A stretch of 32,862 bases of DNA from Sphaeroforma sirkka. Taxonomy: Eukaryota > Opisthokonta > Ichthyosporea > Ichthyophonida. Below the pieces are notes generated by a model, which saw only the letters and a program-made list of their open reading frames with translations, searched no databases and had not been told where the DNA came from. The position numbers were made by a program, and so were the translations under genes. This document shows, piece by piece, positions 19,001 through 24,919 of this stretch (positions within the stretch are counted from its first letter, which is position 1; every line of letters starts with the position of its first letter). The stretch lies in assembly GCA_001586965.3 (NCBI GenBank), contig LUCW03002157.1:60001-92862 (forward strand), read 5' to 3'.

Positions 19001-21093
19001 ACACCTCCCCGGGTTCCGGGGAGGGACCATGATTTACAATCTCCGCTGACAGATTATTTAATTTCTACTAGATGGATATAAGAGTACCCGTGGGTACCTA
19101 AGTGGGATCTACTTAGCTGTGGGCCTCTTGTTTGCAACGTCCTACACACCACTTCAAGGCGTACCTCGCCACTAGCTTGAATATATAGCATATGTACCAA
19201 ACCATTGTCTCCTGTTTAATCATAACACATGCACATAGGTCGCTTACGCACGCAAGAGCGATATCAACTACCACACGGCCGTCAACGATCAGACACTTCT
19301 CGTCGACTACACAGTACGCAGGCACCTCACCGGGGGTCCAAAGGCACATCCCTACACAGGAGCCTATGGGAGTGTACGGGTGGTGACGAATGTCTTCGGG
19401 TACAAAAAAATCCTCAACAAGACGCGCACAATCATTGAATCCATCACCTCGGAGATCCCGGATTTTGAGATGATCACCGAGTCGCTTTGGATTGACATCG
19501 GGCTCGAATTCAAAAATGGGTTGGCTGAGATAGGCCTAGACTATCGGTATCTGATTTCACAAATTGTGTTCTATCTGCAATAGCTTTTTCAAGTTTCCGT
19601 TCGATTCTGTCAACAAAAGAAAATTGTGTCAAGATATTCGTGCGCATGTTCTAATATCAAGCAAATTGTGTTTTTGCGCTCCTGCTCAACAAAAAATAGT
19701 TTTTTTTTTCTTGAAATGTTTTCAGCGAGAATTATGATCTAATTTCTTCCGTTCATATCATGTACGCTCGTAGCGGAGGTCTACATGCCTGCAATCACTT
19801 GCTGGTGAATGTCTTGGGTTTCTACTTGCTCTGCGACCGAGGAGATGTGCAACCTGTGTGCTATTCTGAACAAGAGACGAAAAATAGGTGAGTGAGACTT
19901 CCTCACAGAACGCTGAGGGATGTATACTAATAGATTTTTGGGTAAGCTTCCGCAGCTAGTCCTTTGTCACTTGTGTTGTTGCATTCTGAATACGAGCACA
20001 TATTTATAGAATCAAGACTGTTTATCAATACTTTTACGGCATTCTGTGATATACGTTGGATTCTGTTGTCTTCATTCGATCGAATTCAATTCCAGTACGG
20101 GTTATGAACGTGCAATTACTGAAGTATCGTGCGGCCCGGAATTTAGCACTTTATCAATCTGTGTTCAGTTACAGACCCACACATAATATCTAGAAAGGTC
20201 GGAAAGACCCATGGAGTCATGTTCTCGTATGCATACGAAGTGGTACTCCTTTCCTATCCCTAAAGCGCCTTGTAACATATTTCATACCCATCATGGTATA
20301 TCCCATTGTCAACAGACCACTATGTATCAACATATACGACTCCGTGGAGGGTGGAACCGGTATCTCCGAAGCCGCCTATCACAAGATCGGACCGCTCATG
20401 CAGAAAGCCTATGAGCTTATAAAGGTAGGATAGTGAGGCCATGTGCTGTATCTTGCCATGACACGTCAATGCAATGTTTCAATGTACGTATTTACTGTTG
20501 TAGGTTCACTTCTCCGTGATGTCGTTGTGCTCAACTCTTGTCGTTCTTAACCCGAAAAGATATTATTTTCCTCAAAATTCTCAATTATAAAATCTTGAGT
20601 CGTGAATGTTTGAACTTTTGGATATATTGACTAGGTCTGACGTGCACACAAACGATAAGCCACAATATCCGCGCTTCTGACTATCCGGCAAGCGTAGAAT
20701 AGCTATATTGATAGCATTTGGTAGTTAAGTCGAGTATGTGTAGTTGGCTGATTGATCAGTAGCCAGGCTCGTCCTTTTGGCGTGAAGAATACGATGCTGC
20801 CCCTCGACATCACCTTGTTATTCGTGCCAACATTTATATTAAAAAAGTAAGTATTTCACGAAGTATTCGTAGTGCTTATTGGCACCATATCGTTGCTACG
20901 AAACGCCTTGCGTTTATTGAATTCTAAATGCCCCTGTTGCTATGCAACTTTATAGGGATGCGATTGCGAGGAGGCGAATGGATGTCCCGCGTGCACTCAT
21001 GACCCTTCGTGTGGAGAGTACAACAATTGTTTGGACAAAAAGGCGGCATTGTGGATCTTGGAACGGCTGGTTACCAGAACTCCAACGTCATGA
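5985..21093 (+). CDS. HRQ1: Hrq1/MrfA-family DNA helicase with AT-hooks and Cdt1-like N-terminus (18 exons)
   Basis: Exons: 5985-7009, 7539-7671, 8684-8813, 10167-10337, 11196-11333, 11662-11819, 12071-12216, 12809-12920, 13338-13861, 14604-14846, 15555-15717, 16286-16491, 16694-16890, 17717-17859, 19239-19546, 19726-19887, 20316-20424, 20956-21093. They total 4206 nt (1401 residues), and every junction is GT-AG with matching phase. Domain order: AT-hooks at about 118-128 and 172-182; Cdt1-like winged helix from about 224; YHGQIAHVE entry segment; Walker A TSTSSGKS (about 528-534); DEAH 639-642; TATIANP (about 676-682); a 120-residue insert; [17 protein letters not shown] from 982; and the C-terminal MZB/DUF1998 region ending in a CDC...GCPAC...C cluster. 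Known members are 3'-5' helicases in interstrand-crosslink repair and telomere maintenance (fungal Hrq1, bacterial MrfA). The core motifs look intact, so it is probably functional. Several introns hold decayed copies of neighbouring exon edges. The exon 1/2 junction is the least certain. Confidence 0.88.
7539..7671 (+). CDS. HRQ1: HRQ1 exon 2
   Basis: The acceptor is TATTGTAG| (phase 2) and the donor is CTGCGG|GTGTGTG (phase 0). It encodes [10 protein letters not shown], a Gly/Lys-rich linker and [12 protein letters not shown], which joins exon 3 to form an RR-x-x-F helix expected late in the Cdt1-like region. A second acceptor at 7560-7561 would break the frame with the chosen donor of exon 1. 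Its last 32 nt are the first copy of a ~125-bp tandem array. Confidence 0.7.
7640..8250 (+). repeat. ~125-bp tandem array carrying copies of the exon 2 end and donor
   Basis: Units start at 7640 (126 bp), 7766 (125), 7891 (125), 8016 (123) and 8139 (partial, decayed). Each opens with TGACGGACCGGCGCATAGCC-like sequence and CTTTGAGCTGCGG, followed by a GT-rich run and ATCAATGAGTGGAGTG. Unit 1 contains the real exon 2 end; units 2 to 5 lie in intron 2. Units 2 and 3 keep a GT directly after CTGCGG or CTGCAG. Identity falls from left to right. Confidence 0.95.
8684..8813 (+). CDS. HRQ1: HRQ1 exon 3
   Basis: The acceptor is CTTTGCAG| and the donor is CGCCAG|GTATGT. Phase 0 reading gives [13 protein letters not shown], then an acidic segment and a Ser/Thr/Pro-rich tail (phase 1). 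With exon 2 it completes the helix [13 protein letters not shown] seen after the winged helix in Hrq1 proteins. Confidence 0.8.
8814..10166 (+). other. HRQ1: HRQ1 intron 3 (1353 bp)
   Basis: No gene is recognised. Two segments near 9892-9952 and 10008-10060 are similar (both contain CAATACT, then CAGAATCTTC or CTGAATCTTT, then CTGCC), which suggests a decayed ~115-bp duplication close to the exon 4 acceptor. Short open frames across this intron lack family signatures. Confidence 0.6.
10167..10337 (+). CDS. HRQ1: HRQ1 exon 4 (helicase entry segment)
   Basis: The acceptor is AATTCCGCAG| (phase 1) and the donor is GACGAAG|GTTCGT (phase 1). It encodes an acidic linker, then [19 protein letters not shown] and [11 protein letters not shown], the conserved stretch just ahead of the helicase Q-like/motif I region in Hrq1 and MrfA. 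The last 97 nt are duplicated downstream. Confidence 0.9.
10485..10582 (+). repeat. Echo of exon 4 within intron 4
   Basis: Matches 10241-10337 over about 98 bp at roughly 80-85 percent by eye, 244 bp downstream. The coding sense is largely kept: [20 protein letters not shown] corresponds to [23 protein letters not shown]-rich donor-like sequence follows. No acceptor AG lies immediately upstream, so it is more likely a pseudo-exon than an alternative exon. The rest of intron 4 up to 10860 shows nothing recognisable. Confidence 0.9.
10865..11159 (+). repeat. Two echoes of the exon 5 acceptor region within intron 4
   Basis: Copies start at about 10865 and 11006, and the real exon 5 context starts at about 11160 (periods about 141 and 154 bp). 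Each has CTATRCAAT-like sequence, a CGCAG or TGCAG acceptor-like site, then AACATAGGCGGCTCCGTGGC or a decayed version of it. Both copies have lost the codons downstream of the first ~20. Confidence 0.85.
11196..11333 (+). CDS. HRQ1: HRQ1 exon 5 (motif 0/I start)
   Basis: The acceptor is ACATGCAG| and the donor is CCAGTG|GTAGGT, phase 1 at both ends. It encodes [12 protein letters not shown], then [20 protein letters not shown] and [10 protein letters not shown]. The YTHQ-x-x-AI segment is the Q-motif equivalent, and TSTSSG is the first half of Walker A, completed by exon 6. Confidence 0.92.
11502..11589 (+). repeat. Echo of exon 5 end and donor within intron 5
   Basis: Matches 11253-11340 (CTGTACGCTCACCAGGCACA through TTAGGTAG) with scattered substitutions and a lost base, about 249 bp downstream of the original. 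The sequence corresponding to the donor survives as GTTAGGTAG. Confidence 0.88.
11662..11819 (+). CDS. HRQ1: HRQ1 exon 6 (motifs I and Ia)
   Basis: The acceptor is CCTCGCAG| and the donor is GTCAAG|GTTAGT. With the G from exon 5 it starts [11 protein letters not shown] (Walker A lysine and serine) and contains [19 protein letters not shown], helicase motif Ia. It ends in phase 0. Intron 6 (11820-12070) shows nothing recognisable. Confidence 0.93.
12071..12216 (+). CDS. HRQ1: HRQ1 exon 7 (motif Ib region)
   Basis: The acceptor is TATCTGCAG| and the donor is TTGAA|GTAAGG (phase 2). It encodes [19 protein letters not shown], then [19 protein letters not shown], the conserved 'x-NPDMxH' segment of the family, and ends SHFLSRLK. 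Confidence 0.92.
12191..12406 (+). repeat. 93-bp ladder of exon 7 ends in intron 7
   Basis: The exon end TGGAGCCACTTCCTCTCTCG (12191) recurs at about 12284 (AGAGCCACTTCTTCTCTCGG) and 12377 (TGGAGTCACTTCCTCTCTCG), both spaced 93 bp apart. The donor GAAGTAAG has become GTTAAATA in the first copy and GAAGTATT in the second. Confidence 0.9.
12610..12664 (+). repeat. Echo of exon 8 acceptor and DEAH segment in intron 7
   Basis: ATCGCCGCCTTTGCTCGATG, then ACACCAGATTAATCGTGGAG, matches the real acceptor and start of exon 8 (about 12783-12836) about 172 bp upstream. The copy of the VVVDEAH codons is degraded, so it cannot supply motif II. Confidence 0.85.
12809..12920 (+). CDS. HRQ1: HRQ1 exon 8 (DEAH box, motif II)
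   Basis: The acceptor is GACACCAG| (phase 2) and the donor is CCACAG|GTAGGT (phase 0). It encodes [20 protein letters not shown], then [21 protein letters not shown]-x-YRG-x-FGSHVA is diagnostic for the Hrq1/MrfA family. Intron 8 (12921-13337) shows nothing recognisable beyond AT-rich sequence. Confidence 0.95.
13338..13861 (+). CDS. HRQ1: HRQ1 exon 9 (motif III plus long low-complexity insert)
   Basis: The acceptor is TTTTTGCAG| (phase 0) and the donor is TCAAG|GTATGG (phase 2). [18 protein letters not shown] carries motif III. About 120 residues rich in Thr, Gln, Asp and Pro follow (13405-13770), including three degenerate copies of a THTQAPE-like block. The fold then resumes at [20 protein letters not shown] and WNPATF. 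In typical family members these two parts lie close together, so the insert probably loops out of RecA domain 1. Confidence 0.92.
13862..14603 (+). other. HRQ1: HRQ1 intron 9 (742 bp)
   Basis: No gene or clear echo is seen. Short plus and minus frames here lack any family signature. The intron ends in a pyrimidine- and CA-rich stretch before the CTACACAG acceptor. Confidence 0.6.
14604..14846 (+). CDS. HRQ1: HRQ1 exon 10 (start of RecA domain 2)
   Basis: The acceptor is CTACACAG| and the donor is GGCGG|GTAAGT, phase 2 at both ends. It encodes [20 protein letters not shown] (motif IV), [12 protein letters not shown], a short linker and [12 protein letters not shown], which runs on into exon 11's [13 protein letters not shown] second open frame (14738-14929) overlaps but does not continue the family alignment. 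Confidence 0.9.
14847..15554 (+). other. HRQ1: HRQ1 intron 10 (708 bp)
   Basis: No gene is recognised. Near the acceptor, CTCATTTGTTGTAGATTT (about 15486-15503) resembles the real CTCATCTGTTGTCGTACAGA (about 15537-15556), a possible 50-bp echo of the acceptor. Confidence 0.55.
15555..15717 (+). CDS. HRQ1: HRQ1 exon 11 (motif V)
   Basis: The acceptor is GTCGTACAG| (phase 2) and the donor is CAGCAG|GTGTGT (phase 0). It encodes [18 protein letters not shown], then [20 protein letters not shown] (motif V) and [12 protein letters not shown], which meets AGRAGRSG in exon 12 to form motif VI. Confidence 0.95.
15847..16062 (+). repeat. Two echoes of exon 11 end in intron 11
   Basis: Copy 1 (about 15847-15915) and copy 2 (about 15984-16062) both resemble 15650-15727. 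They keep GTGGCAGCAG at 15890-15899 and 16042-16051, against TTTGGCAGCAG in the exon (spacings about 182 and 152 bp). Copy 2 extends further back, to GTAGGGAGATTGGATAGTGT. Frameshifts have destroyed the coding sense. The rest of intron 11 (16063-16285) holds nothing recognisable. Confidence 0.85.
16286..16491 (+). CDS. HRQ1: HRQ1 exon 12 (motif VI)
   Basis: The acceptor is CAATCCAG| (phase 0) and the donor is CACGAA|GTAAGT (phase 2). It encodes [17 protein letters not shown] (arginine fingers), [15 protein letters not shown], then a typical family segment through [14 protein letters not shown]. Intron 12 (16492-16693) is short; GGAGCTACC recurs in it once and may be a small echo. Confidence 0.95.
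16694..16890 (+). CDS. HRQ1: HRQ1 exon 13
   Basis: The acceptor is CACTACAG| (phase 2). I chose the donor CCGAGA|GTATGC because its phase 1 fits exon 14 and yields LRNIYTE-NYRVLD, as in the family. Reading on to 16952 is open but gives no family match. It encodes [20 protein letters not shown] and ends at [14 protein letters not shown]. Confidence 0.85.
16969..17510 (+). repeat. Ladder of exon 13 end echoes in intron 13
   Basis: The exon end (about 16844-16895) recurs at about 16990-17045 (AAGAGTCTGCGGAATATCTA nearly intact), about 17127-17152 (AGAAAGACGAGTGTGTG), about 17270-17330 (TACGGAATATTTACACCGAT), and possibly about 17478-17506. The intervening intron sequence is also repeated (GCGTGCTGTGTAAGAGCCTG versus GCGTGCTATGCAAAGGCTTG). 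Spacing is roughly 130 to 145 bp. Confidence 0.85.
17717..17859 (+). CDS. HRQ1: HRQ1 exon 14
   Basis: The acceptor is ATCTTTCAG| (phase 1) and the donor is GATAGG|GTGAGT (phase 0). It encodes [19 protein letters not shown], then [20 protein letters not shown], a strongly conserved segment of this family downstream of the helicase core. Confidence 0.93.
17924..18060 (+). repeat. Echo of exon 14 end in intron 14
   Basis: CGTGTATCTGCATCGAGGAG recurs at 17926, about 125 bp after the exon copy, followed by a degraded version of GGAGGATGTGGATCACAA. The downstream intron text (GTGCTTG, TTTAGAATGGAGC) also repeats, marking a further, more decayed unit near 18040. Confidence 0.92.
18061..19238 (+). 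other. HRQ1: HRQ1 intron 14, distal part
   Basis: About 1.2 kb without a recognised gene. A conspicuous GC-rich patch sits at 18973-19027 in otherwise AT-rich sequence, with a perfect 9-bp hairpin. A second small palindrome, GTACCCGTGGGTAC, is near 19085. Confidence 0.6.
19004..19024. repeat. GC-rich 9-bp hairpin in intron 14
   Basis: CCTCCCCGG (19004-19012) and CCGGGGAGG (19016-19024) are perfect complements with a GTT loop. It sits in a G/C-rich patch flanked by A/T-rich DNA. A mobile-element end, a structured-RNA remnant or chance are all possible. Confidence 0.6.
19239..19546 (+). CDS. HRQ1: HRQ1 exon 15
   Basis: The acceptor is TGCACATAG| (phase 0), fixed by the upstream in-frame TAG, and the donor is CTATCG|GTATCT (phase 2). 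It encodes [17 protein letters not shown], continuing exon 14's HNDR, then [19 protein letters not shown] and [13 protein letters not shown], which match the family's beta-rich segment before the MZB region. Intron 15 (19547-19725) is short. Confidence 0.9.
19726..19887 (+). CDS. HRQ1: HRQ1 exon 16 (GGLHA segment)
   Basis: The acceptor is TGTTTTCAG| and the donor is AAATAG|GTGAGT, phase 2 at both ends. It encodes [20 protein letters not shown], then [11 protein letters not shown]; the GGLHA-x-x-H pattern opens the MZB (DUF1998) domain. Intron 16 (19888-20315) shows nothing recognisable. Confidence 0.93.
20316..20424 (+). CDS. HRQ1: HRQ1 exon 17 (MZB domain)
   Basis: The acceptor is TTGTCAACAG| (phase 2) and the donor is ATAAAG|GTAGGA (phase 0). 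It encodes [20 protein letters not shown], then [15 protein letters not shown]-x-x-x-GG-x-G is the conserved core of the MZB domain. Intron 17 (20425-20955) holds nothing recognisable. Confidence 0.94.
20956..21093 (+). CDS. HRQ1: HRQ1 exon 18 (zinc-binding C-terminus, stop)
   Basis: The acceptor is ACTTTATAG| (phase 0). It encodes [20 protein letters not shown], then [15 protein letters not shown] and TGA at 21091. The clustered cysteines (1358, 1360, 1366, 1369, 1375, 1381) include the four expected to bind zinc in the MrfA/Hrq1 C-terminus. Confidence 0.95.
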   Translation, partial: GCDCEEANGCPACTHDPSCGEYNNCLDKKAALWILERLVTRTPTS

Positions 21094-22981
21094 GCGTGTG
21101 CTTCTGCTCGCTGTTCACATATAGAGATGTCTAAATTGACAGGCACGTGTGGCCTACACGAGTGCTGCGGCGACGCATAAACATTCTGTAGCCTTTGTGA
21201 CAGGACAGTGGACAGTCCGTTCGGTCGCGAGAAAATGTAACTATCATTGAGCAATTTATTAGAGTACGCATCACGGGCTTCTTTTTTGACTCCTCATCTG
21301 ATAATCATGCGAAAGCATTTATCAATCAATCGTTTCCGTACAACAAATTTGGTGGAGAGCACAATATTTTAGAGTTAGTTATGGTATTGCATACGACAGG
21401 CTGGCCTAGTTGTGGAGCAGAACTCAGCCAAAGTAATCTGCACCCCTATGGCACAATCATGTAAGACCTGAGTACTTCACTCAAAGTTACGACTAGGGCG
21501 CGGAAAAGGCTCGCTAGCAGATTCATCACGGGTTGAGTGAATGGTCTGTCGGGAAGATTTTGTTCTAGGCTCGCCATATGCTACCGAATGTGCCGACTGA
21601 GCTACTTGTCCTTGTGAACACGCACAGTATCACAATCTGTACCTAAATGTACAGGTAGACTTCTTAAATATAATTTGTGCCCTCTCTGCCAGTCGTGCTC
21701 TGCTATGCAAACTCTCTCCCAGATTTCAAGCTTGTTGAGTCGCACAAAATCCGTCTGAATAAAAATGAATCCCGTACGGCTTCGTGTCGTCGAATCGAGT
21801 CTATCCAATTCTGAAATCAATACAAATGACTACTCGAAACGTCAGGGGTGTGGTGCAGTATTTGCTGGCTAGCACCTAATGAATGATAAGCATATTTAAA
21901 TATCGTCGCTGAGAAATCGCGGCCATCGCATAGCTGGGACGTATCACGCCATCACACATATCCCAATATGTCTCTCTGTCACTCCCAACGCGTCGCGTCA
22001 CCTAGATATTGTTTGGCAGATTTTATATCGGCCACACCAAATATAACCGTCTCTATATTCTGGAGTTTAAAAACAGCACTGCCCCTGAACCCCTGGCATT
22101 TTCGTAGTGAGTTTACAACTGTTGCGATACTGTATTTCTTTTTCTTCGGTAGAACGCTTGATTATCGAGTACAAGGAACGGCGTTGGTATTCTAAAGGAG
22201 CATGAAAAAGCACTCTCGCCATGCGTACAAGGGGCGTTGGGTGGTCCAAGCCGATGAGGGCGCTAGTATCTTTTAGTGTCTGGCTCAAGTTGATTGTCTC
22301 GTCGTTAGAAGAACCTATTATAATTGGTTTTAAGTTAAAGCCTCTTGATTGCACTGCACTCCTAGCACAAATTCATATTCCTAGTTCGTAAAATAATATA
22401 ACTTAATCGATAATTTTCACGTGTATCAAAACACGCCAAAAGTATTCATGTTACTTCTGTAATTTTCTGTTGTTTTTGGCATATTTAAAGGGCTTGCACA
22501 AACATAGCGAAAGATACGACGCAAATCACATTTGCGTTGTTGAGTGTTCGTCTAAGGAAAGTCGTTCGCCATCTGTTGAAAATGAGAGACTGCAGAAGTT
22601 ATCATAATTCTGCATCAATCTCATTGACTGGCTGTGTATAAAAACACGCCAAAAGTATTCATGTTGTTTCTTCGATTTATAGAAATCATCAGAGTTAGCT
22701 CACTCTCGAGAGCTAGACAACAGACTAAATCAACTCTCCGGAATCGATTGAGAAAATTCTTCAATTCTGGGGTGTCGGTTCCGCATATGCTGTGACTCAA
22801 ATAGGTACACAGCTATTGATAGCTTGTTGCGGTTAACAAACTCAATTAATTTTCGGGAGTCGGTTGAGATGCTTTATCAACACACGGGTGTCTTGGTTAA
22901 GTATTCAACCCTCGTGAGAAAGTTAAGTAACTTGATTAGCTAGTGAGCTAATATTGCAGAGAAGTCGAAATAGAATAGCCT
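21094..22981. other. Intergenic region after HRQ1
   Basis: No gene is recognised in about 1.9 kb. Open frames at 21602-21820 minus, 21968-22195 plus and 22067-22354 minus lack family signatures. A poly(A) signal cannot be assigned with confidence. A 32-bp direct repeat is present (22421 and 22634). Confidence 0.55.
22421..22665. repeat. 32-bp direct repeat pair, 213 bp apart
   Basis: The segment beginning GTGTATCAAAACACGCCAAA (22421-22452) recurs at 22634-22665 with one mismatch (GTGTATAAAAACACGCCAAA). It could be part of a small element or a solo repeat; no other element features are visible. Confidence 0.85.
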
Positions 22982-23446
22982 CGAAGTGTTAAAGTGTTCT
23001 GCAGAAGGTTTCTCATTTTGACAACATGAGTTTTTACCCTGGCCAGCCCAAGTGGCTGAACACTAGCACAGACACCTGAAATAGAATGGCAAAGATGAGG
23101 TCAGAAATAAAGACATACATATGCACTTTAGTTGAAGTCTACTACGTTGCACTCTAACGGCTTATCAGGTGTTAGAGTGATTGGACCTGATAAGTAGTTA
23201 GAGTGATTGGACCTGACAAGTTGTTAGCATGAATGGACCTGATAAGTTGTTAGCGTGCGGTGTAGGAGACTATAAGTAAAGTGCTAGTGTATCTGAAGTA
23301 TGGTGCATTCGAATAAATTTTTATGGTCTCACCCTCAGTTATTTACTGATGGTGTTTGTACTAGTGTTCAACCACTTGCGTTGGACAGGGTAAAAACTCA
23401 TATGATCAGTATGAGAAACCTTATGCAGAACACTTTAGCACTCGGA
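22982..23446. mobile_element. MITE or foldback-like element with ~95-bp terminal inverted repeats
   Basis: 22982-23076 and 23351-23446 are imperfect inverted repeats of each other. The left arm reads TTAAAGTGTTCTGCAGAAGG and, further in, GAGTTTTTACCCTG and TGAACACTAGCACAGACACC. The right arm reads the complement, with about 15 differences by eye. The ~275-bp centre has no open frame of note and contains a 26-bp tandem repeat. The arms may extend weakly outward to about 22957 and 23473. No target-site duplication was identified. A non-autonomous DNA transposon is the likely class. Confidence 0.75.
23171..23257. repeat. 26-bp tandem repeat inside the foldback element
   Basis: Units begin GTTAGAGTGATTGGACCTGA at 23171 and 23197 and GTTAGCATGAATGGACCTGA at 23223, with a partial copy at 23249. 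The preceding CTCTAACGGCTTATCAGGT is complementary to parts of the unit, so the centre can also fold. Confidence 0.85.
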
Positions 23447-23769
23447 TATATTTTCTAGAATCATATTCTCTGTTCCTACACTCAGTCTCGGACCTCGGCT
23501 CTCGGCTAGCCGGTGGCCCGTATCCTATAAATAAAATAATCTGAGAAGAAGTCTCAAATTACTCTTAGGTTCTCTCGGGCTGACCCACCTATACTTATAT
23601 TAATTCGAAAACAAGTCCCAAATTACTCTCGGGCTGACGACGTAGAACGTTATTAACGTATATAGAAATACGCCTACTACTGTAGTCTCTCACTCCCCCT
23701 CAATTTTACAATCAAGGGCTGAAGGCTAAAGGCTGAAGGCTGAAGGTTGAAAACTCTCAGCTAGGAAAC
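23447..23769. repeat. Short direct repeats upstream of the copia remnant
   Basis: AAGTCTCAAATTACTC (23549-23564) followed by TCTCGGGCTGAC recurs as AAGTCCCAAATTACTCTCGG (from 23612). A CTGAAGG-type heptamer repeats at 23715-23752. No coding sequence is recognised. This may be leader or gag-side debris of the following retroelement. Confidence 0.5.
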
Positions 23770-24024
23770 TTGGGGGTTGTACTCATTGATACGACATTTG
23801 AAACTGCACTACTAAGTATCAGCCTACTCTCAGCACGACACTACTCATTTGAATTCACCAACAACATGAAGTACATATTACCACCAAGCTTCGGAACCAT
23901 AACAGTACATGAAAAGCACAGAATATACTGTGTACACATCGACGACATAGGGATAATATTATTCATTTCAAAAATGACTAGTATGTATGTTGCAATGTAT
24001 GAACATATGGTATGGTTCTCATAG
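23770..24024 (+). pseudogene. Ty1/copia pol fragment, pre-integrase segment
   Basis: An 84-codon open stretch contains ALLSISLLSARHYSFEF, similar to the LLSVSQL-x-x-x-G-x-x-v-x-F segment that precedes the integrase zinc finger in copia elements. The zinc-finger start (WHNRLAH) lies about 920 bp further on (24946), so the two parts are separated by foreign-looking sequence. No gag, protease or LTR was found upstream. Confidence 0.55.
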
Positions 24025-24786
24025 TCGCTGTAGTGGTTCAGGAAAGATTGATGGGAAGAAGTGGTCAGTAAATTCCCGTTTGAAGCTTGGGCCAAGTGAG
24101 TCGACAATGGAAGATATGCGCTGAGTCAATTCGGGCCGGTGTTGACAAAACACAGTTACTATCGAATGTTCCATATATTCGCTTGCTGACCTACTAAGTA
24201 GAGTACCCACCTCTGTGGTACGGATCGGGTCTGCGTCGTGTAGTGCCGCGGAATGGGTTAGTGTAGAGTATGAAATACCGAGAAGGACCAGGTTATTCGT
24301 CATAATCCGGTCGAGGAGCGAAGATGGGGCTAAGCCAATGCCGCATCAGACCACGGATAAATTTGGTATGTGTTGGCTGGCCTGGATCGGAAGTATCATA
24401 GACGGAACCAACAAGCGCGATGATTTGGTTTGAACCGAAATTTGGAAGTAGTACTTCAACAGCGTGATTAGCCGGGGTATGGGGAACATCTGTTGATGTG
24501 TCAGGGACGGGTGAGGGTACGGTGGTTTTTCAGCATGCTGGAGAAAAGATCCAAGGTGTTCGTAGAGGGTCCAGATACCGTGGAAGTCGTTGCACTCCTG
24601 TAATTGCCGAAGGAGGTCAGGGCCAATGGGCGGCAGTTTTGGACCTACCAGCATGCGTCGAATCAGTTGTTGGATGCAGGTAAAGTGGCTGGTAGTGAAC
24701 TTGTGGCTACCGGGGCAGACAGGGCAGAGACAGCCGTCGGTGCGGTAGTCGAGCAATGTGAACATGTACGTATTCGTTACAATCAT
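24019..24786 (-). pseudogene. Unrecognised opposite-strand coding-like segment inside the copia remnant
   Basis: One minus-strand frame is open for 256 codons apart from a single TGA at 24348-24346. The N-terminal part has CPVCPGSHKFTTSHFTC, a possible C2H2/C2HC-type zinc site, then LVGPKLPPIGPDLLRQLQ and a segment rich in aromatic and proline residues. I do not recognise the family. It sits between two parts of copia pol in reverse orientation, so it is probably an insertion, perhaps from another retroelement's gag. Confidence 0.4.
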
Positions 24787-24919
24787 AGCACAGAGCCGGA
24801 TTGGTGTAGACTCGAAGCAGCAATTGAAGCTGTCGTGTCTGGCTGTGTCTCAATTTGAGGTTGGCGGTTTACCCATAACCAGTTGGTAGTAGTATTGGCG
24901 CGTATGACTACAGTGGAAC

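Noticed and set aside
21602..22354. Short minus- and plus-strand open frames downstream of HRQ1
   Set aside because: No domain or motif recognised, no splice-consistent continuation.
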